A stretch of 64,000 nucleotides of DNA, taken from positions 3,658,001 through 3,722,000 of the forward strand of contig OW818686.1 of NCBI GenBank assembly GCA_942493305.1, in the 5' to 3' direction. The notes beneath the pieces are model-generated. The model was not told where the DNA came from. It did no database searches and was given only the letters and a program-made list of their open reading frames with translations. This document shows, piece after piece, positions 8,615 through 17,356 of this stretch. Position 1 is the first letter of the stretch. Each line of letters opens with the position of its first letter. The position numbers and the translations under genes were made by a program. This DNA comes from UBA7672 sp030824255. GTDB lineage: Bacteria; Pseudomonadota; Alphaproteobacteria; Caulobacterales; Hyphomonadaceae.

Positions 8615-9385
8615 TCAGAGCGAGAACTGCTCGCGCAGAATGCGCTCGTCGAGACCATGCCCTTCATCGAACAGCATCGTCATCGGCTTGGCGCGATCTT
8701 CGCGAATGGCGACATGCACCACATCGCGGACTTCCTGCGTATCTGCCGAAGCAGACACCGCGCGCCGCTCGTCTTCCTGGACTTCGATCTCAACACGCGC
8801 ATCATGGCGCAGCAGGGCGCCCCGCCAACGGCGCGGACGGAAAGGCGAGATCGGCGTCAGCGCCAGCAGGTTCGCCCCGATCGGCAGGATCGGACCATGC
8901 GCCGAAAGATTGTACGCGGTGGATCCAGCTGGCGTCGACACCAGCACACCGTCTGCCGACAGCTCGGCCAGCCGCTCACGCCCGTCCACGATAATCCGCA
9001 GCCGCGCCGTCTGCGACGTCTGCCGCAGCAACGAAATCTCGTTGATCGCCGTCAGCACTGATTTGGTTCCGTCCACGCGGGTCGCCGTCATCTCCAGCGG
9101 GTGGATCACCACCTTGGTTGCCGCATTCACCCGCTCAGGCAGCCGGTCCTCATCATACTCGTTCATCAGGAAGCCCACCGTGCCCCGGTGCATCCCGTAA
9201 ACCGGCAGACGGTCGGCTGACCGCTCGCGCAGCGTGTCGAGCATCAGCCCGTCCCCGCCCAGCGCCACCACCACGTCCGCCTTGTCCAGCCCCGCCTGCC
9301 CATAGCGGCGCGACATGGCTTCCAGCGCAAGCCGCGCCTCCGGCTTCATCGAAGCCGTGAAATGAATTCTGGGGTCGGCGCTCAT
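8615..9385 (-). CDS. nadK: NAD kinase
   Basis: A 256-residue NAD kinase that phosphorylates NAD to NADP in the cytoplasm, the sole route to NADP in most bacteria. The catalytic GGDG is at 43-46; NEISLLR and STPAGSTAYNLSAHGPI match the conserved NAD-binding segments. The length is typical of the short alphaproteobacterial form. The start is supported by GGGAG six bases upstream. It is divergent from the class II aldolase-like gene and followed by a gap before the P450 operon, so it is probably a single-gene unit. Confidence 0.93.
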   Translation of the reverse strand: MSADPRIHFTASMKPEARLALEAMSRRYGQAGLDKADVVVALGGDGLMLDTLRERSADRLPVYGMHRGTVGFLMNEYDEDRLPERVNAATKVVIHPLEMTATRVDGTKSVLTAINEISLLRQTSQTARLRIIVDGRERLAELSADGVLVSTPAGSTAYNLSAHGPILPIGANLLALTPISPFRPRRWRGALLRHDARVEIEVQEDERRAVSASADTQEVRDVVHVAIREDRAKPMTMLFDEGHGLDERILREQFSL

Positions 9386-9490
9386 GTCGGCTCCCGTTGC
9401 GGCGCCCAGCTATACAGGCAATTTTGCAAATGACGACAGAATGACTTTGCGGTCTGGGCGCCATAAGCTGCACCCGAGAGGAGAATTTCC

Positions 9491-10261
9491 ATGGCCGATG
9501 ACCTCAAACCCCTCAGCGTCAAGGATCGCTGCAGCGCCGAGGAATGGAAAACCCGCGTGGAGCTTGCCGCCCTGTACCGGCTGGTCGCCCTTTACGGGTG
9601 GGACGACATGATCTTCACCCACATTTCCGCCCGCGTGCCCGGCCCGGAACACCACTTCCTCATCAACCCCTACGGTTACTTCTTCAACGAGATCACGGCC
9701 TCCTGCCTCGTGAAGGTCGATCTCGACGGCAATATCGTCGAGCCGACGGACTACATGATCAATCCGGCGGGCTTCACCATCCACTCCGCGATTCACGCCG
9801 CGCGCGAAGACGCGAAGTTTGTCCTGCACGTCCACACCGACGCTGGCATCGCGGTCGCCTCCACGAAGGAAGGCCTCCTGCCGATCAGCCAGCACGCGCT
9901 GATCGTCCTGCCGAACCTCGCCTACCACGACTATGAAGGCATCGCCCTTGACCTCGACGAGCGCGAGCGTCTGGTCGCGGACCTCGGCGACAGGAACGCG
10001 CTCATGCTCTGGAACCACGGCACGCTGTCCGTCGGCCCCACCGCCGCCCATTGCTGGACCACCATCTTCTTCCTCGAGCGCGCCTGCCAGATCCAGGTCA
10101 TGGCCTCCGCACAGGGCCGCGAACACCTGCGTATCGCGCCGCAGCACGCCATCGAAACCGTGGCGCAGCAGCAGGCGATGGCCTCGGGCATCGGCGCGAT
10201 GCTGTCCTGGCCGGGCTGCATCCGCAAGCTCGACCGCGAGTCACCGGGCTACGACACATAA
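9491..10261 (+). CDS. Class II aldolase/adducin family protein
   Basis: A 256-residue protein with the class II aldolase/adducin fold. Metal-ligand histidines are visible in FTHISARVPG, LHVHTDAGIAV and MLWNHGTLSVG. Enzymes of the fold include fuculose- and rhamnulose-phosphate aldolases and epimerases, but this subgroup is uncharacterised and common in Alphaproteobacteria, so the substrate is not assigned. The start is set by GAGAGGAG. A hypothetical outer-membrane-like gene follows 23 bases downstream and is probably cotranscribed. Confidence 0.85.
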   Translation: MADDLKPLSVKDRCSAEEWKTRVELAALYRLVALYGWDDMIFTHISARVPGPEHHFLINPYGYFFNEITASCLVKVDLDGNIVEPTDYMINPAGFTIHSAIHAAREDAKFVLHVHTDAGIAVASTKEGLLPISQHALIVLPNLAYHDYEGIALDLDERERLVADLGDRNALMLWNHGTLSVGPTAAHCWTTIFFLERACQIQVMASAQGREHLRIAPQHAIETVAQQQAMASGIGAMLSWPGCIRKLDRESPGYDT

Positions 10262-10284
10262 GCAGCAGACTGTTGGGGGACTGA

Positions 10285-10983
10285 ATGGTTGGGGGACGTA
10301 CGCTCCTGCGAGGGGCGCTCTTGCTTGTCACGGGTGGCGCAGCCGCGCCCGCCGCCGAAGCCAGCGCATGGGCGCTCGCCGAAGGCGTGCAGCAGACCTT
10401 CGCCACCGTCTCGCGCGAGACCGGAGACTTCGGCCAGTCCTGGCGCGCCGATGACTATGTCGAGCTCGGCCTCGGCGACGGCTGGGCGCTCAACACCAAG
10501 ATCGAAACCAACATCCGCATCAACGACCTCTATGACGACCGCTCCGGCTTCCGCGTCGGCCTCCTGAAAGCCTTCGCGCTGGGCGAGCGCGCCAGCTTTT
10601 CCGTGCAGGCCTCCCTCCTCGCCGGAGAATCGCTCGACGGCGTGGAATGCGAGGGCGAAGGCTGGGAAGGCCGCGCCGCCCTGGGCACATCCTTCTCCCT
10701 CGCCGGCCGCGAGGGCTATGTGAATCTCGAGGCCGGCCGCCGCTTCCGGGGCGACTGCGAGCGTGGCGTGGTTGAACTCGCCACCGGCCTCGAATTCGCG
10801 ACCAACTGGTCGATGGAGCTCAAGGCCTGGCAGGACGGCCCCTCCAGCACCGGCTCCGCCAAGGCCGAAATCGCTGTCAGCCACAATTTCGGCCCCCTGG
10901 CCGTTGGCGTCGGCTGGCGCGAGGAAATCTCGGGCAATTTCGCGGAAAAAGGCTGGCTGCTCAGCGCCCGCGGACAGTTCTGA
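10285..10983 (+). CDS. Exported beta-rich protein of unknown function, outer-membrane-like
   Basis: A 232-residue protein with an N-terminal signal sequence (LLRGALLLVTGGAAAPAAEASA). The mature part has alternating amphipathic strands (for example GYVNLEAGRRF, SMELKAW, AEIAVSHNF) and a C-terminal ARGQF ending in phenylalanine, the pattern of small outer-membrane beta-barrels recognised by BamA. A GGGGGA lies five bases before the ATG. It follows the aldolase-like gene closely. I do not recognise the family; barrel topology is an inference from strand pattern and the terminal aromatic residue. Confidence 0.65.
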   Translation: MVGGRTLLRGALLLVTGGAAAPAAEASAWALAEGVQQTFATVSRETGDFGQSWRADDYVELGLGDGWALNTKIETNIRINDLYDDRSGFRVGLLKAFALGERASFSVQASLLAGESLDGVECEGEGWEGRAALGTSFSLAGREGYVNLEAGRRFRGDCERGVVELATGLEFATNWSMELKAWQDGPSSTGSAKAEIAVSHNFGPLAVGVGWREEISGNFAEKGWLLSARGQF

Positions 10984-10995
10984 CCCCGCCGCCGT

Positions 10996-11047
10996 CTGAC
11001 CCCGATTTCATCGCTGTCATTCCCCTGTTGGGATCGGGTCAGCCGTT
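10996..11047 (+). terminator. Stem-loop after the outer-membrane-like gene
   Basis: CTGACCCCGAT and ATCGGGTCAG pair with one bulged C across a 26-base loop, followed by a T-rich GTTTGTT. The left arm belongs to a direct repeat of TCTGACCCCG (10979 and 10995), so it may be an extragenic repeat as much as a terminator. Confidence 0.4.
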
Positions 11048-11120
11048 TGTTAAGATTCGTAACAACAGTGTGCAATGAAGGTGACGAGTCGGCTGTCGCC
11101 GCCGTCGACAGGGCTGGGAA

Positions 11121-11618
11121 ATGTCCAAGCAGAAACCCATTGAGGTGATCACGCCTCCCAACGCGCTGAAGGCCAAGGTCGGCGGCGCCTTGCCCGCGCT
11201 TGACCAGAAAGCCATCGCCCGCGCCGAAGCCGCGCTGGAAAAGATGTCCGGCCAGTTCGCTGACTGGATCCAGGAAGAACTCGCCCGCCTGCTCGAAGCC
11301 TGGGCCGACTACGAAAAAGCGCCCGGCACCCACGCCTCCCGCAACGAACTCCATCGCCGCAGCCACGATCTCAAGGGCCTCGCCCCCACCTACGGATACC
11401 CGCTGGTCGGCCGCATCTGCGCGTCGCTCTGCAAGCTCACCGGCGATGAGCACGGCGAGATCCAGGCCCCGGACAAGCTGCTGAAAGCCCACGTCGATGC
11501 GGTAAACGCCGCCGTCGTCGGCAAGATCACTGGCGCCGACCACCCTGTCGGCCTTGCCCTGGCAAGCGAACTGGAAGCCCAGACCCGCACGCTCATCGCG
11601 GCGCAGACGGGCCAGTAG
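11121..11618 (+). CDS. Hpt (histidine phosphotransfer) domain protein
   Basis: A 165-residue all-helical protein. RRSHDLKGLAPTYGYPLVGR contains the Hpt signature HxxKG, with the phospho-accepting histidine at residue 82. It should relay phosphate between a hybrid kinase and a response regulator. The C-terminal ~50 residues (ALASELEAQTRTLIAAQ) are an added helix. No kinase or regulator is adjacent, so its partners are unknown. The gene stands alone on the plus strand, facing a Nudix gene. Confidence 0.8.
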   Translation: MSKQKPIEVITPPNALKAKVGGALPALDQKAIARAEAALEKMSGQFADWIQEELARLLEAWADYEKAPGTHASRNELHRRSHDLKGLAPTYGYPLVGRICASLCKLTGDEHGEIQAPDKLLKAHVDAVNAAVVGKITGADHPVGLALASELEAQTRTLIAAQTGQ

Positions 11619-11636
11619 ACGAACGCCTGGCGTCCG

Positions 11637-12416
11637 CTACCCCAACACGTTCGTCAGCCTTTCCTCGACGACGCTGTAGCCGGCCTCCGCCGGGATCACG
11701 AGCACCTTGCCCGCCTCTCCCCGGTCCACAACCACCGGCTCCACCGTCACCACCGTCCGCCCCCGCGCAGCAGTCTCCGCCTCCGCCGCGCTGACGGCCT
11801 TCCCCAGCACCTCAAGATTAAGCCGCGTCGGGAACATCAGCTTCGCCGCGCCGCTCACCCGCCGCTCCAGCAGGCTCGCCGGCGTCACCCATTCATGATC
11901 CACCGCCTCGCGCCCGTCGTGCCGCACGATCTGCATTGACGGCGCCCGCACCAGGAAGAAATGCGTGTCATAGCGCCGGGGCTCGAAGCTCGGCGTGATC
12001 CAGTGTGCGAACGGCACGAGCCGGTCCAGCGTCAGGCGCAGCCCGGCCTCACGCACCAGCGCGATGAACTTCGCGGGCTCCTTCTCCACCTCTTCACGCA
12101 GGTTATCGAAAGCTGAAGAACCGTCCGCATCCAGATCAATTCCGTTTCGCGTCGCCAGCAGCAGGCCGGATTCCTCGAACACTTCACGCGCCGCCGCGAT
12201 GCGCAGCGAGCGCTCGTAATGCTCGTAGTTGCCATCGGAAAGTGCGTCCCACACAGGGTCCGCATCCGCTGAGGCAACTTTCCCGCCCGGAAAAACCCAC
12301 GCATCCGCGCCAAACGCCATGCCGGCGCTACGGCGCACCATAAGGACCTCCAGCCCCGCCCCATCCCGCACGATCAGCACGGTTGCGGCCGGCTTCGGTG
12401 TGTCTGCGTTGCTCAT
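11637..12416 (-). CDS. Nudix hydrolase, NUDT19-like
   Basis: A 259-residue Nudix enzyme read from the ATG at 12416, supported by GGAGGG; an upstream extension to 12539 is rejected. The Nudix box is split: the glycine-rich FPGGKV (near 45) is separated from REVFEESGLLL by a ~30-residue insertion. This is the hallmark of the NUDT19/RP2 subfamily, whose characterised animal members cleave CoA or acyl-CoA. The substrate here is inferred only. It is convergent with the Hpt gene. Confidence 0.8.
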   Translation of the reverse strand: MSNADTPKPAATVLIVRDGAGLEVLMVRRSAGMAFGADAWVFPGGKVASADADPVWDALSDGNYEHYERSLRIAAAREVFEESGLLLATRNGIDLDADGSSAFDNLREEVEKEPAKFIALVREAGLRLTLDRLVPFAHWITPSFEPRRYDTHFFLVRAPSMQIVRHDGREAVDHEWVTPASLLERRVSGAAKLMFPTRLNLEVLGKAVSAAEAETAARGRTVVTVEPVVVDRGEAGKVLVIPAEAGYSVVEERLTNVLG

Positions 12417-12543
12417 CAACCCTCCGTAAACCTTCGAAACGCGTGACCGATTTGATGAAAATTCACCGATCCCGTTTCGGCGGACCTTCAGGCCCCTCTG
12501 GTAAGCATAATCCCAGATCAAGCACTTCAGACGGGACACATCA

Positions 12544-13242
12544 ATGACTCAAGCCCGCGCCTCTCACCTGCGCCTCGTTGTTACGGAGCCGACCCCGGCT
12601 GCGGTTCGCCAGCCGCGCCTGCGTTTCCGTTCCGTCGTGCGCCTGGCCGACGGCGAGGCTTTCGGCCTGCATACCGAGGCTGACATCAATTTCGAAGACA
12701 CCTTCCGTCCCCACCACCTGACCGACGCCAGCCACCCGTCCGCCGCCAGCTGGCTGGGCGACCTGATCGAGCGCGCTGGCCGCCTCGCGAAGGAAACCGG
12801 CATGGACCACCGCCCGCTGTCCGTTCAGGCGCCGATGGCCGCTCTGTCCGACAAGGACGCCCCGATGGCCGCAGAAGCGGGCGCAATCCGCGCCGGCCTG
12901 CTGCCGCAGGAAGTCCGCATTGATTTCTGCGACGCATCTGTCTCGTCGCTGGAAGACCTCGCCCTCGATCGCGTTGATGCATTCCGCCGCAAGGGCTTCC
13001 GCGTCGGCCTCGATGCCCGCCAGTCCTGGCGCACCCCGATGGGCGCCCGCGCCCGCATGACGTTCGAAGCCGTGCGCCTCGATCCGTCGCGCTGCGAAGT
13101 CATGGAAATCCCGATGTCGCGCCTTGAAGTCGCCTCGGCCGACGGCGTCGCCCTGATCGCGGAAAACGTCCGCTGGCGCGACACGGACCGCCTCGCCGAC
13201 CTCGGCATCAGCTTCGCGATGTCCCCGCGCACTGACGGCTGA
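12544..13242 (+). CDS. Degenerate EAL-domain protein, probably catalytically inactive
   Basis: A 232-residue protein that aligns by eye with the whole EAL fold. RFRSVVRLADGEAFGLHTEADI (27-48) occupies the place of the strand bearing the EAL triad. LPQEVRIDFCDASVSSLEDL occupies the ExxE position, RKGFRVGLDARQSW (149-162) the DDFG strand, and LIAENVRWRDTDRLADLGI (204-222) the AEGVE segment with its LadLG continuation. The glutamate of EAL, the second Asp of DDFG and the terminal glutamate are replaced, so cyclic-di-GMP hydrolysis is unlikely. A role as c-di-GMP sensor or protein-interaction module is possible. No other domain is attached. A strong terminator follows. Confidence 0.65.
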   Translation: MTQARASHLRLVVTEPTPAAVRQPRLRFRSVVRLADGEAFGLHTEADINFEDTFRPHHLTDASHPSAASWLGDLIERAGRLAKETGMDHRPLSVQAPMAALSDKDAPMAAEAGAIRAGLLPQEVRIDFCDASVSSLEDLALDRVDAFRRKGFRVGLDARQSWRTPMGARARMTFEAVRLDPSRCEVMEIPMSRLEVASADGVALIAENVRWRDTDRLADLGISFAMSPRTDG

Positions 13243-13288
13243 TCCTCTTTCTTTTTCGACTTTCTACCGTTCGTTCCACACCCCTTCG

Positions 13289-13318
13289 CCCCGCACCTCA
13301 CCGTGCGGGGCTTTTCTT
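13289..13318 (+). terminator. Intrinsic terminator of the EAL-like gene
   Basis: Eight-base-pair GC stem CCCCGCAC / GTGCGGGG with a CTCACC loop, followed by CTTTTCTT, 46 bases beyond the stop codon. Confidence 0.9.
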
Positions 13319-13561
13319 GTCAGTCGCCGGGCTCTTGCCCGTCGGCGCCAGTGCAAGGCTCGCGCGTCCTGCTCCGCCGAAGGCCGGGAAGGTGGCAGTC
13401 GCTGTGAAAAGCCCGGCGGTCCGGAGACAATCCCGAAGGTTGCGGAACGCCACGACACCTGAGACTAATCCCGCACGCCTGTAAGAAACGCAGGCGGGGC
13501 GCGACTATCGATCTGATACGAACCACAAGAGCCGCTGCAGCGGCCGCACAGCGGGGCAACC
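13319..13561 (+). other. Structured gene-free leader before the ABC transporter operon
   Basis: About 240 bases with no plausible ORF but several potential helices: CGCC-GGGC-TCTT-GCCC-GTCGGCG near 13327, and GCCTG...CAGGC nested inside CCCGC...GGGG near 13471-13499. Short stretches (GGGAAGG, GGTCCGGAGAC) recall the 3' half of cobalamin riboswitches, but the 5' half and the GCCACTG box are absent. It may hold the natAB promoter and an untranslated leader; no function is assigned. Confidence 0.4.
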
Positions 13562-14479
13562 ATGGCGATCCTGAAACTCGACCATGTCGTGAAGCGCTTC
13601 GGCGACTTCACGGCGGTCAACGACCTTTCCTTCGAAGTCGCGGAGGGAGGCATCTTCGGATTCCTGGGCGGCAACGGCGCCGGCAAGACGACGAGCCTCC
13701 GCATGGCGCTCGACATCATTCGCCCCACCTCCGGTTCGATCGAAATTCTCGGACGCAAGCCCGGCCGGGAGAACGCTTCGCAGATCGGCTTCCTGCCCGA
13801 AGAGCGCGGTCTCTATCGCCGCATGACCGTAATCGACACCATCGTCTACTTCGGCCAGCTGAAAGGCATGGACGCCGCCACGGCAAAAAAGGAAGCCGAA
13901 CGCCTCATCGGTCGCTTCGGCCTCAGCGAGTGGACGAAGACGATGGTGGAGAAACTGTCGAAAGGCATGTCCCAGAAGGTGCAGCTGGCGGCCGCGATGG
14001 TGAACGCGCCGCGCCTCCTCATTCTCGACGAACCCTTCTCCGGCCTCGATCCGGTGAACCAGAAAGTCCTCGAAGACCTTGTGGTTGAAATGGCGAAGGC
14101 CGGCTCCACCGTCGTGTTCTCCACGCACATCATGCAGCACGCCGAACGCCTGACGAACCATATCGTCCTCCTGGCGCGCGGCCGGAAAGTCTTCGAAGGT
14201 ACCCAGGAACAGGCCCGCGCCACCCTGCCGGGCCGCCTCGCCCTCACCTCGCAGGCTGACCCCTCGCAACTTCCGGGCGTCGCCTCCGCCACGCGCACAG
14301 GCGGCACGGACGGCTGGAATACGTGGGACATCGCGCTCAAGCCCGGCCTCTCGCCCGGCGAACTCCTGCAGGCCTGTACCAGCAACGGCTTCGCGCTGCG
14401 CGGCTTTGAAAGCCACCGCCCCAGCCTGCATGACGTCTTCATCCATCTTGTCGGCGCTCAGCCGGAGACCGGCCAATGA
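13562..14479 (+). CDS. ABC transporter ATP-binding protein, NatA-type
   Basis: A 305-residue ABC ATPase. Walker A GGNGAGKTTSL is near 37-47, the signature LSKGMSQKVQLA near 139-150 and Walker B LLILDEPFSGLD near 158-169. A ~90-residue C-terminal extension ends in SLHDVFIHLVG, as in NatA/DUF4162-type exporters. It powers export through the membrane partner encoded immediately downstream; the genes share an ATGA overlap. Substrates of this family include sodium and toxic compounds, but none can be assigned here. Confidence 0.88.
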   Translation: MAILKLDHVVKRFGDFTAVNDLSFEVAEGGIFGFLGGNGAGKTTSLRMALDIIRPTSGSIEILGRKPGRENASQIGFLPEERGLYRRMTVIDTIVYFGQLKGMDAATAKKEAERLIGRFGLSEWTKTMVEKLSKGMSQKVQLAAAMVNAPRLLILDEPFSGLDPVNQKVLEDLVVEMAKAGSTVVFSTHIMQHAERLTNHIVLLARGRKVFEGTQEQARATLPGRLALTSQADPSQLPGVASATRTGGTDGWNTWDIALKPGLSPGELLQACTSNGFALRGFESHRPSLHDVFIHLVGAQPETGQ

Positions 14480-15972
14480 GAAACATCGTCCTCGTCGCCA
14501 TCCGCGAATACAAGCAGATCGCCGCCACGCGCGGCTTCTGGGTGATGCTGCTCGTCCTTCCGCTGGTGATCGGCATCACACAGGTCGCCGGGCGTTTCTT
14601 TCGCCCGACGGTCAACTCCGCCTACGTCATCGTCGATGCATCGGGGCAATACGCCAACGCCATCGAACGCCGCCTGAACTTCAACTACCAGCGCGTCGAA
14701 CTCAGCGCCTTCTCGGCGTATGTGCAGCGCTGGGAACTCGCCTCCGTGAAGCCCGACGCCGTATGGGCGAAAGGCGAACGCTGGTTCGCCGACACGCAGA
14801 TCGAACAGTTCGTGGCCGATGGCGGCATCGCGGCGGCTATGGAAATCGTCCGCCCGCATCTGCCGCGGGAAGCGCCTGTCTACGAGATCGACCCGCCCGG
14901 TTATGTCCGCGCGCCCGTTCCCGCTGACGTGCCCACCGATCAGGGCGTGGCGGCCGTGGCCCACGGCCTCGCCGACTACCTGCAGGGCGAAATAGCAACG
15001 CCAGAAGGCGATCGCTCGCTCGCCCTCGCCGTCTACATTCCCGCAGACATCACCGCTGATACGCCCGTCCAGATGTGGACCAATGGCGCGCCCAACACCA
15101 CGCTTGTGGACAATGTGCGAAACGAGGTCACGCGTATCCAGCGCGCGAAGGCCCTTGAGACAAGCGGCTTGCCGCCTGAAACCGCAGCCTCCATCGCCAG
15201 CATCACCACGCCCATCAAGCTCAGCGCGCCACCGCAGGGCGCCGGACGCGAGCAGGTGGTTATCCGATCCGCCCTGCCGCTCGCCATGGTTTACCTGTTG
15301 CTGGTCACCGTAATGACCACCGGCACGATGATGCTCCAGGGCGTCATCGAGGAGCGTTCCAACAAGCTGCTGGAATCCATCCTCGCCACCATCCGCCCGT
15401 CAGACCTGATGTACGGAAAGCTGCTCGGCCTCGGCGCCATCGGCCTCACCATCATCGGCGTCTGGATTGGCGCGGCGATTGGCGCGGCCTTCGCTGTGCA
15501 GGGCATGGTCGCCGACATCGTGAAGCCATCCCTCTCCGCCATCGAGCCGTGGATGTTCTTCGCCATGCTGTTCTATTTCCTGGCCGGCTACCTCACCATA
15601 TCGATGCTGTATCTTGCCATCGGCGCGCTCTCGAACTCGCTGCAGGATGCCCAGTCCTACCTGATGCCCGTCATCATGATCATCATGCTGCCGGTGATCT
15701 TCATGATGGTCTCGGTGCTGCAGCAGCCGAATGGCGTTTTCCCCGTCGTGATGTCGTGGATACCCATTTACACGCCCTTCGCCATGCTGGCGCGACTGGG
15801 CACAGGCGTCGACACGGTGGAGGTTATCGGCACCGGCCTGATGCTCGCCGCCTTCGTCGTGGTCGAGATGATACTGCTCGGCCGCATCTTCCAGGCCAGC
15901 CTCCTGCGCACCGGCCAGCCGCCAAAGTTCGGCGCCTTCATCGCGATGATGCTGGGCAAGCATACGGCCTAG
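14476..15972 (+). CDS. ABC transporter permease, NatB / ABC-2 type
   Basis: A 498-residue membrane protein. One N-terminal segment (GFWVMLLVLPLVIGITQVAG) is followed by a ~230-residue extracytoplasmic domain and then five or so C-terminal membrane segments (LAMVYLLLVTVMTTGTM, IGLTIIGVWIGAAIGAAF, YLMPVIMIIMLPVIFMMV and others). ERSNKLLESILATIRPSDLMYGK is the conserved cytoplasmic motif of ABC-2/NatB permeases. It forms the exporter with the upstream ATPase. Its stop codon interlocks with that of the convergent acetyltransferase gene (shared CTAG). Confidence 0.88.
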   Translation: MRNIVLVAIREYKQIAATRGFWVMLLVLPLVIGITQVAGRFFRPTVNSAYVIVDASGQYANAIERRLNFNYQRVELSAFSAYVQRWELASVKPDAVWAKGERWFADTQIEQFVADGGIAAAMEIVRPHLPREAPVYEIDPPGYVRAPVPADVPTDQGVAAVAHGLADYLQGEIATPEGDRSLALAVYIPADITADTPVQMWTNGAPNTTLVDNVRNEVTRIQRAKALETSGLPPETAASIASITTPIKLSAPPQGAGREQVVIRSALPLAMVYLLLVTVMTTGTMMLQGVIEERSNKLLESILATIRPSDLMYGKLLGLGAIGLTIIGVWIGAAIGAAFAVQGMVADIVKPSLSAIEPWMFFAMLFYFLAGYLTISMLYLAIGALSNSLQDAQSYLMPVIMIIMLPVIFMMVSVLQQPNGVFPVVMSWIPIYTPFAMLARLGTGVDTVEVIGTGLMLAAFVVVEMILLGRIFQASLLRTGQPPKFGAFIAMMLGKHTA

Positions 15973-16907
15973 ACGTACGACCCCGCCCGCACCAGCACGG
16001 TCCCGCCAGTCTCCAGCTTGAACCGCGCGATGCCCGCGCCGGACTGCGTGTTGACGCCGCCGAGGTCCAGCGTGGCGATGCCGCGCGCCTTGAGGTCCTT
16101 CATGGCAGTCCAGAGGATGAGGTTGTGCGCCGCATTGTTGCGCCCCTCCTCGCTCGTCCAGCCGACATGATAGGTCGCGCGCCGGCCGTGCACGAGGAAC
16201 AGCATCCCCGCCACCGCCTCCCGCCCCAGGTCCGCCCGATACACCGCCACCCCCGCCCCCCTCTCCCCCCTCTCCCCCTGCCACCTCTCCGTCATCTCCA
16301 CCGGCATGGCGCGATAGCCACGCTTCTGCCGCTGCTTGGCTTCGGCATCCAGCAACCAGCGATACTGCGCCGGCTTGGTCCCCGCCTTCTGCACCTGAAG
16401 GCCAGACCGCTCCGCTTTCGACAAACGGTTGCGCCAGCCCTGATCCATCGCCGCGCGCAACGCCACCTCCTCGCGCGTGAGGTCAAGGAGAACCGTCGCA
16501 TCTCCCGTCATCACGCGGCTCATTCCGCTTAGCCCGGCAGCCTCGCCACCCGCCTCGTTGGGTGTGAGCACCAGCAATCGGGGCCACCGTTGGGGCAAAG
16601 ACTTTTTCAGGCCGCGATACGCTTCGCGCTTCTCTTCGGGCGACACCTCGCCAACCCAGACCGGCCCATGCGTGCACAAAGCAAACCGGCCCGCCATCGC
16701 AAACCGCCTCGCCGGCACCTGCACCAGCGCCGTCAGTGATCCGTCGGCACGGCGCACCGCCCCGCGCAGGATGTCGACGCTGGAAGACATAGCCTTCAGC
16801 GCGGTGCCATAGGCCCAGTCCTGCTGGTAGGCGGCATCGGCCGCCGCATGGGCGGCATCCCATTCGGTGCGGGTGATCTGGTTCCAGGAAACGGCAAGAC
16901 GACTCAT
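15969..16907 (-). CDS. GNAT / FemAB-like acyltransferase
   Basis: A 312-residue protein with two GNAT-like halves, as in FemAB and BioF2-like transferases. The second half shows GRRATYHVGWTSEEGRNNAAHNLILWTAMKDLKARGIATLDLGGV, the acyl-CoA or aminoacyl-tRNA binding region of that superfamily (longer stretch at roughly residues 230-274). Relatives acylate peptidoglycan precursors or small molecules; the substrate here is unknown. It is convergent with the ABC permease and shares CTAG at the stops. Confidence 0.75.
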   Translation of the reverse strand: MSRLAVSWNQITRTEWDAAHAAADAAYQQDWAYGTALKAMSSSVDILRGAVRRADGSLTALVQVPARRFAMAGRFALCTHGPVWVGEVSPEEKREAYRGLKKSLPQRWPRLLVLTPNEAGGEAAGLSGMSRVMTGDATVLLDLTREEVALRAAMDQGWRNRLSKAERSGLQVQKAGTKPAQYRWLLDAEAKQRQKRGYRAMPVEMTERWQGERGERGAGVAVYRADLGREAVAGMLFLVHGRRATYHVGWTSEEGRNNAAHNLILWTAMKDLKARGIATLDLGGVNTQSGAGIARFKLETGGTVLVRAGSYV

Positions 16908-16965
16908 TCGCCAATTCTTAGCCGTTTACCCTCCCAACTGGTGAACGCACCTGCCCGGAGCCCTC

Positions 16966-17163
16966 ATGGCGCGCGCTAAAGTTCAGACCATCTCCGGCCA
17001 ACGCATCGCCGAGCCCCGCATAACGCTGATGGCCATCTGGCTCGGCTTCCTGTGGGTAGGCGTGCCAGTTCTCGCGATTGGCGGGTTGCTAGATCTGGTC
17101 GCCCAGCTCGCTTTCGGCGTCTGCACCGGTCTCTGGTGCTATGCCCCATCCCTAGCAGCCTAA
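16966..17163 (+). CDS. Small membrane protein, hypothetical
   Basis: A 65-residue ORF with two hydrophobic stretches (LMAIWLGFLWVGVPVLAIGG and LVAQLAFGVCTGLW) behind a basic N-terminus, consistent with a small inner-membrane protein. CGGAG lies about seven bases before the ATG. It has no recognised family and could be spurious, but hydrophobicity and spacing favour a real gene. Confidence 0.45.
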   Translation: MARAKVQTISGQRIAEPRITLMAIWLGFLWVGVPVLAIGGLLDLVAQLAFGVCTGLWCYAPSLAA

Positions 17164-17356
17164 CCTCTCCCGCCCGCGTATTCCGGCCCACCGCAGCCGG
17201 TGGCTAATGAGAAGCCGACAAAAAGACAGCTCTCTTTTTGAGGTCGCCAATGCCGGCTTTTCGGCCTACTCGGTCGTCACGAAATTGCAACATAACACTT
17301 GTTTATCAAAGACTTAGCATCGGCGCGTTTGTGGCCGAATTCACGTTGCCCCTCCC
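17164..17356 (+). other. Gene-free stretch before the groESL promoter
   Basis: The 318-base gap between the small membrane ORF and groS holds an A/T-rich inverted repeat (AAAAAGA-N6-TCTTTTT, 17220-17239) that may act as a terminator, then the groESL promoter and CIRCE element listed separately. No other feature is seen. Confidence 0.5.

Noticed and set aside
13361..13450. Possible cobalamin riboswitch before the ABC exporter
   Set aside because: GGGAAGG and GGTCCGGAGAC resemble its 3' half, but the 5' half and the GCCACTG box are missing and an intrinsic terminator sits where the aptamer would begin.
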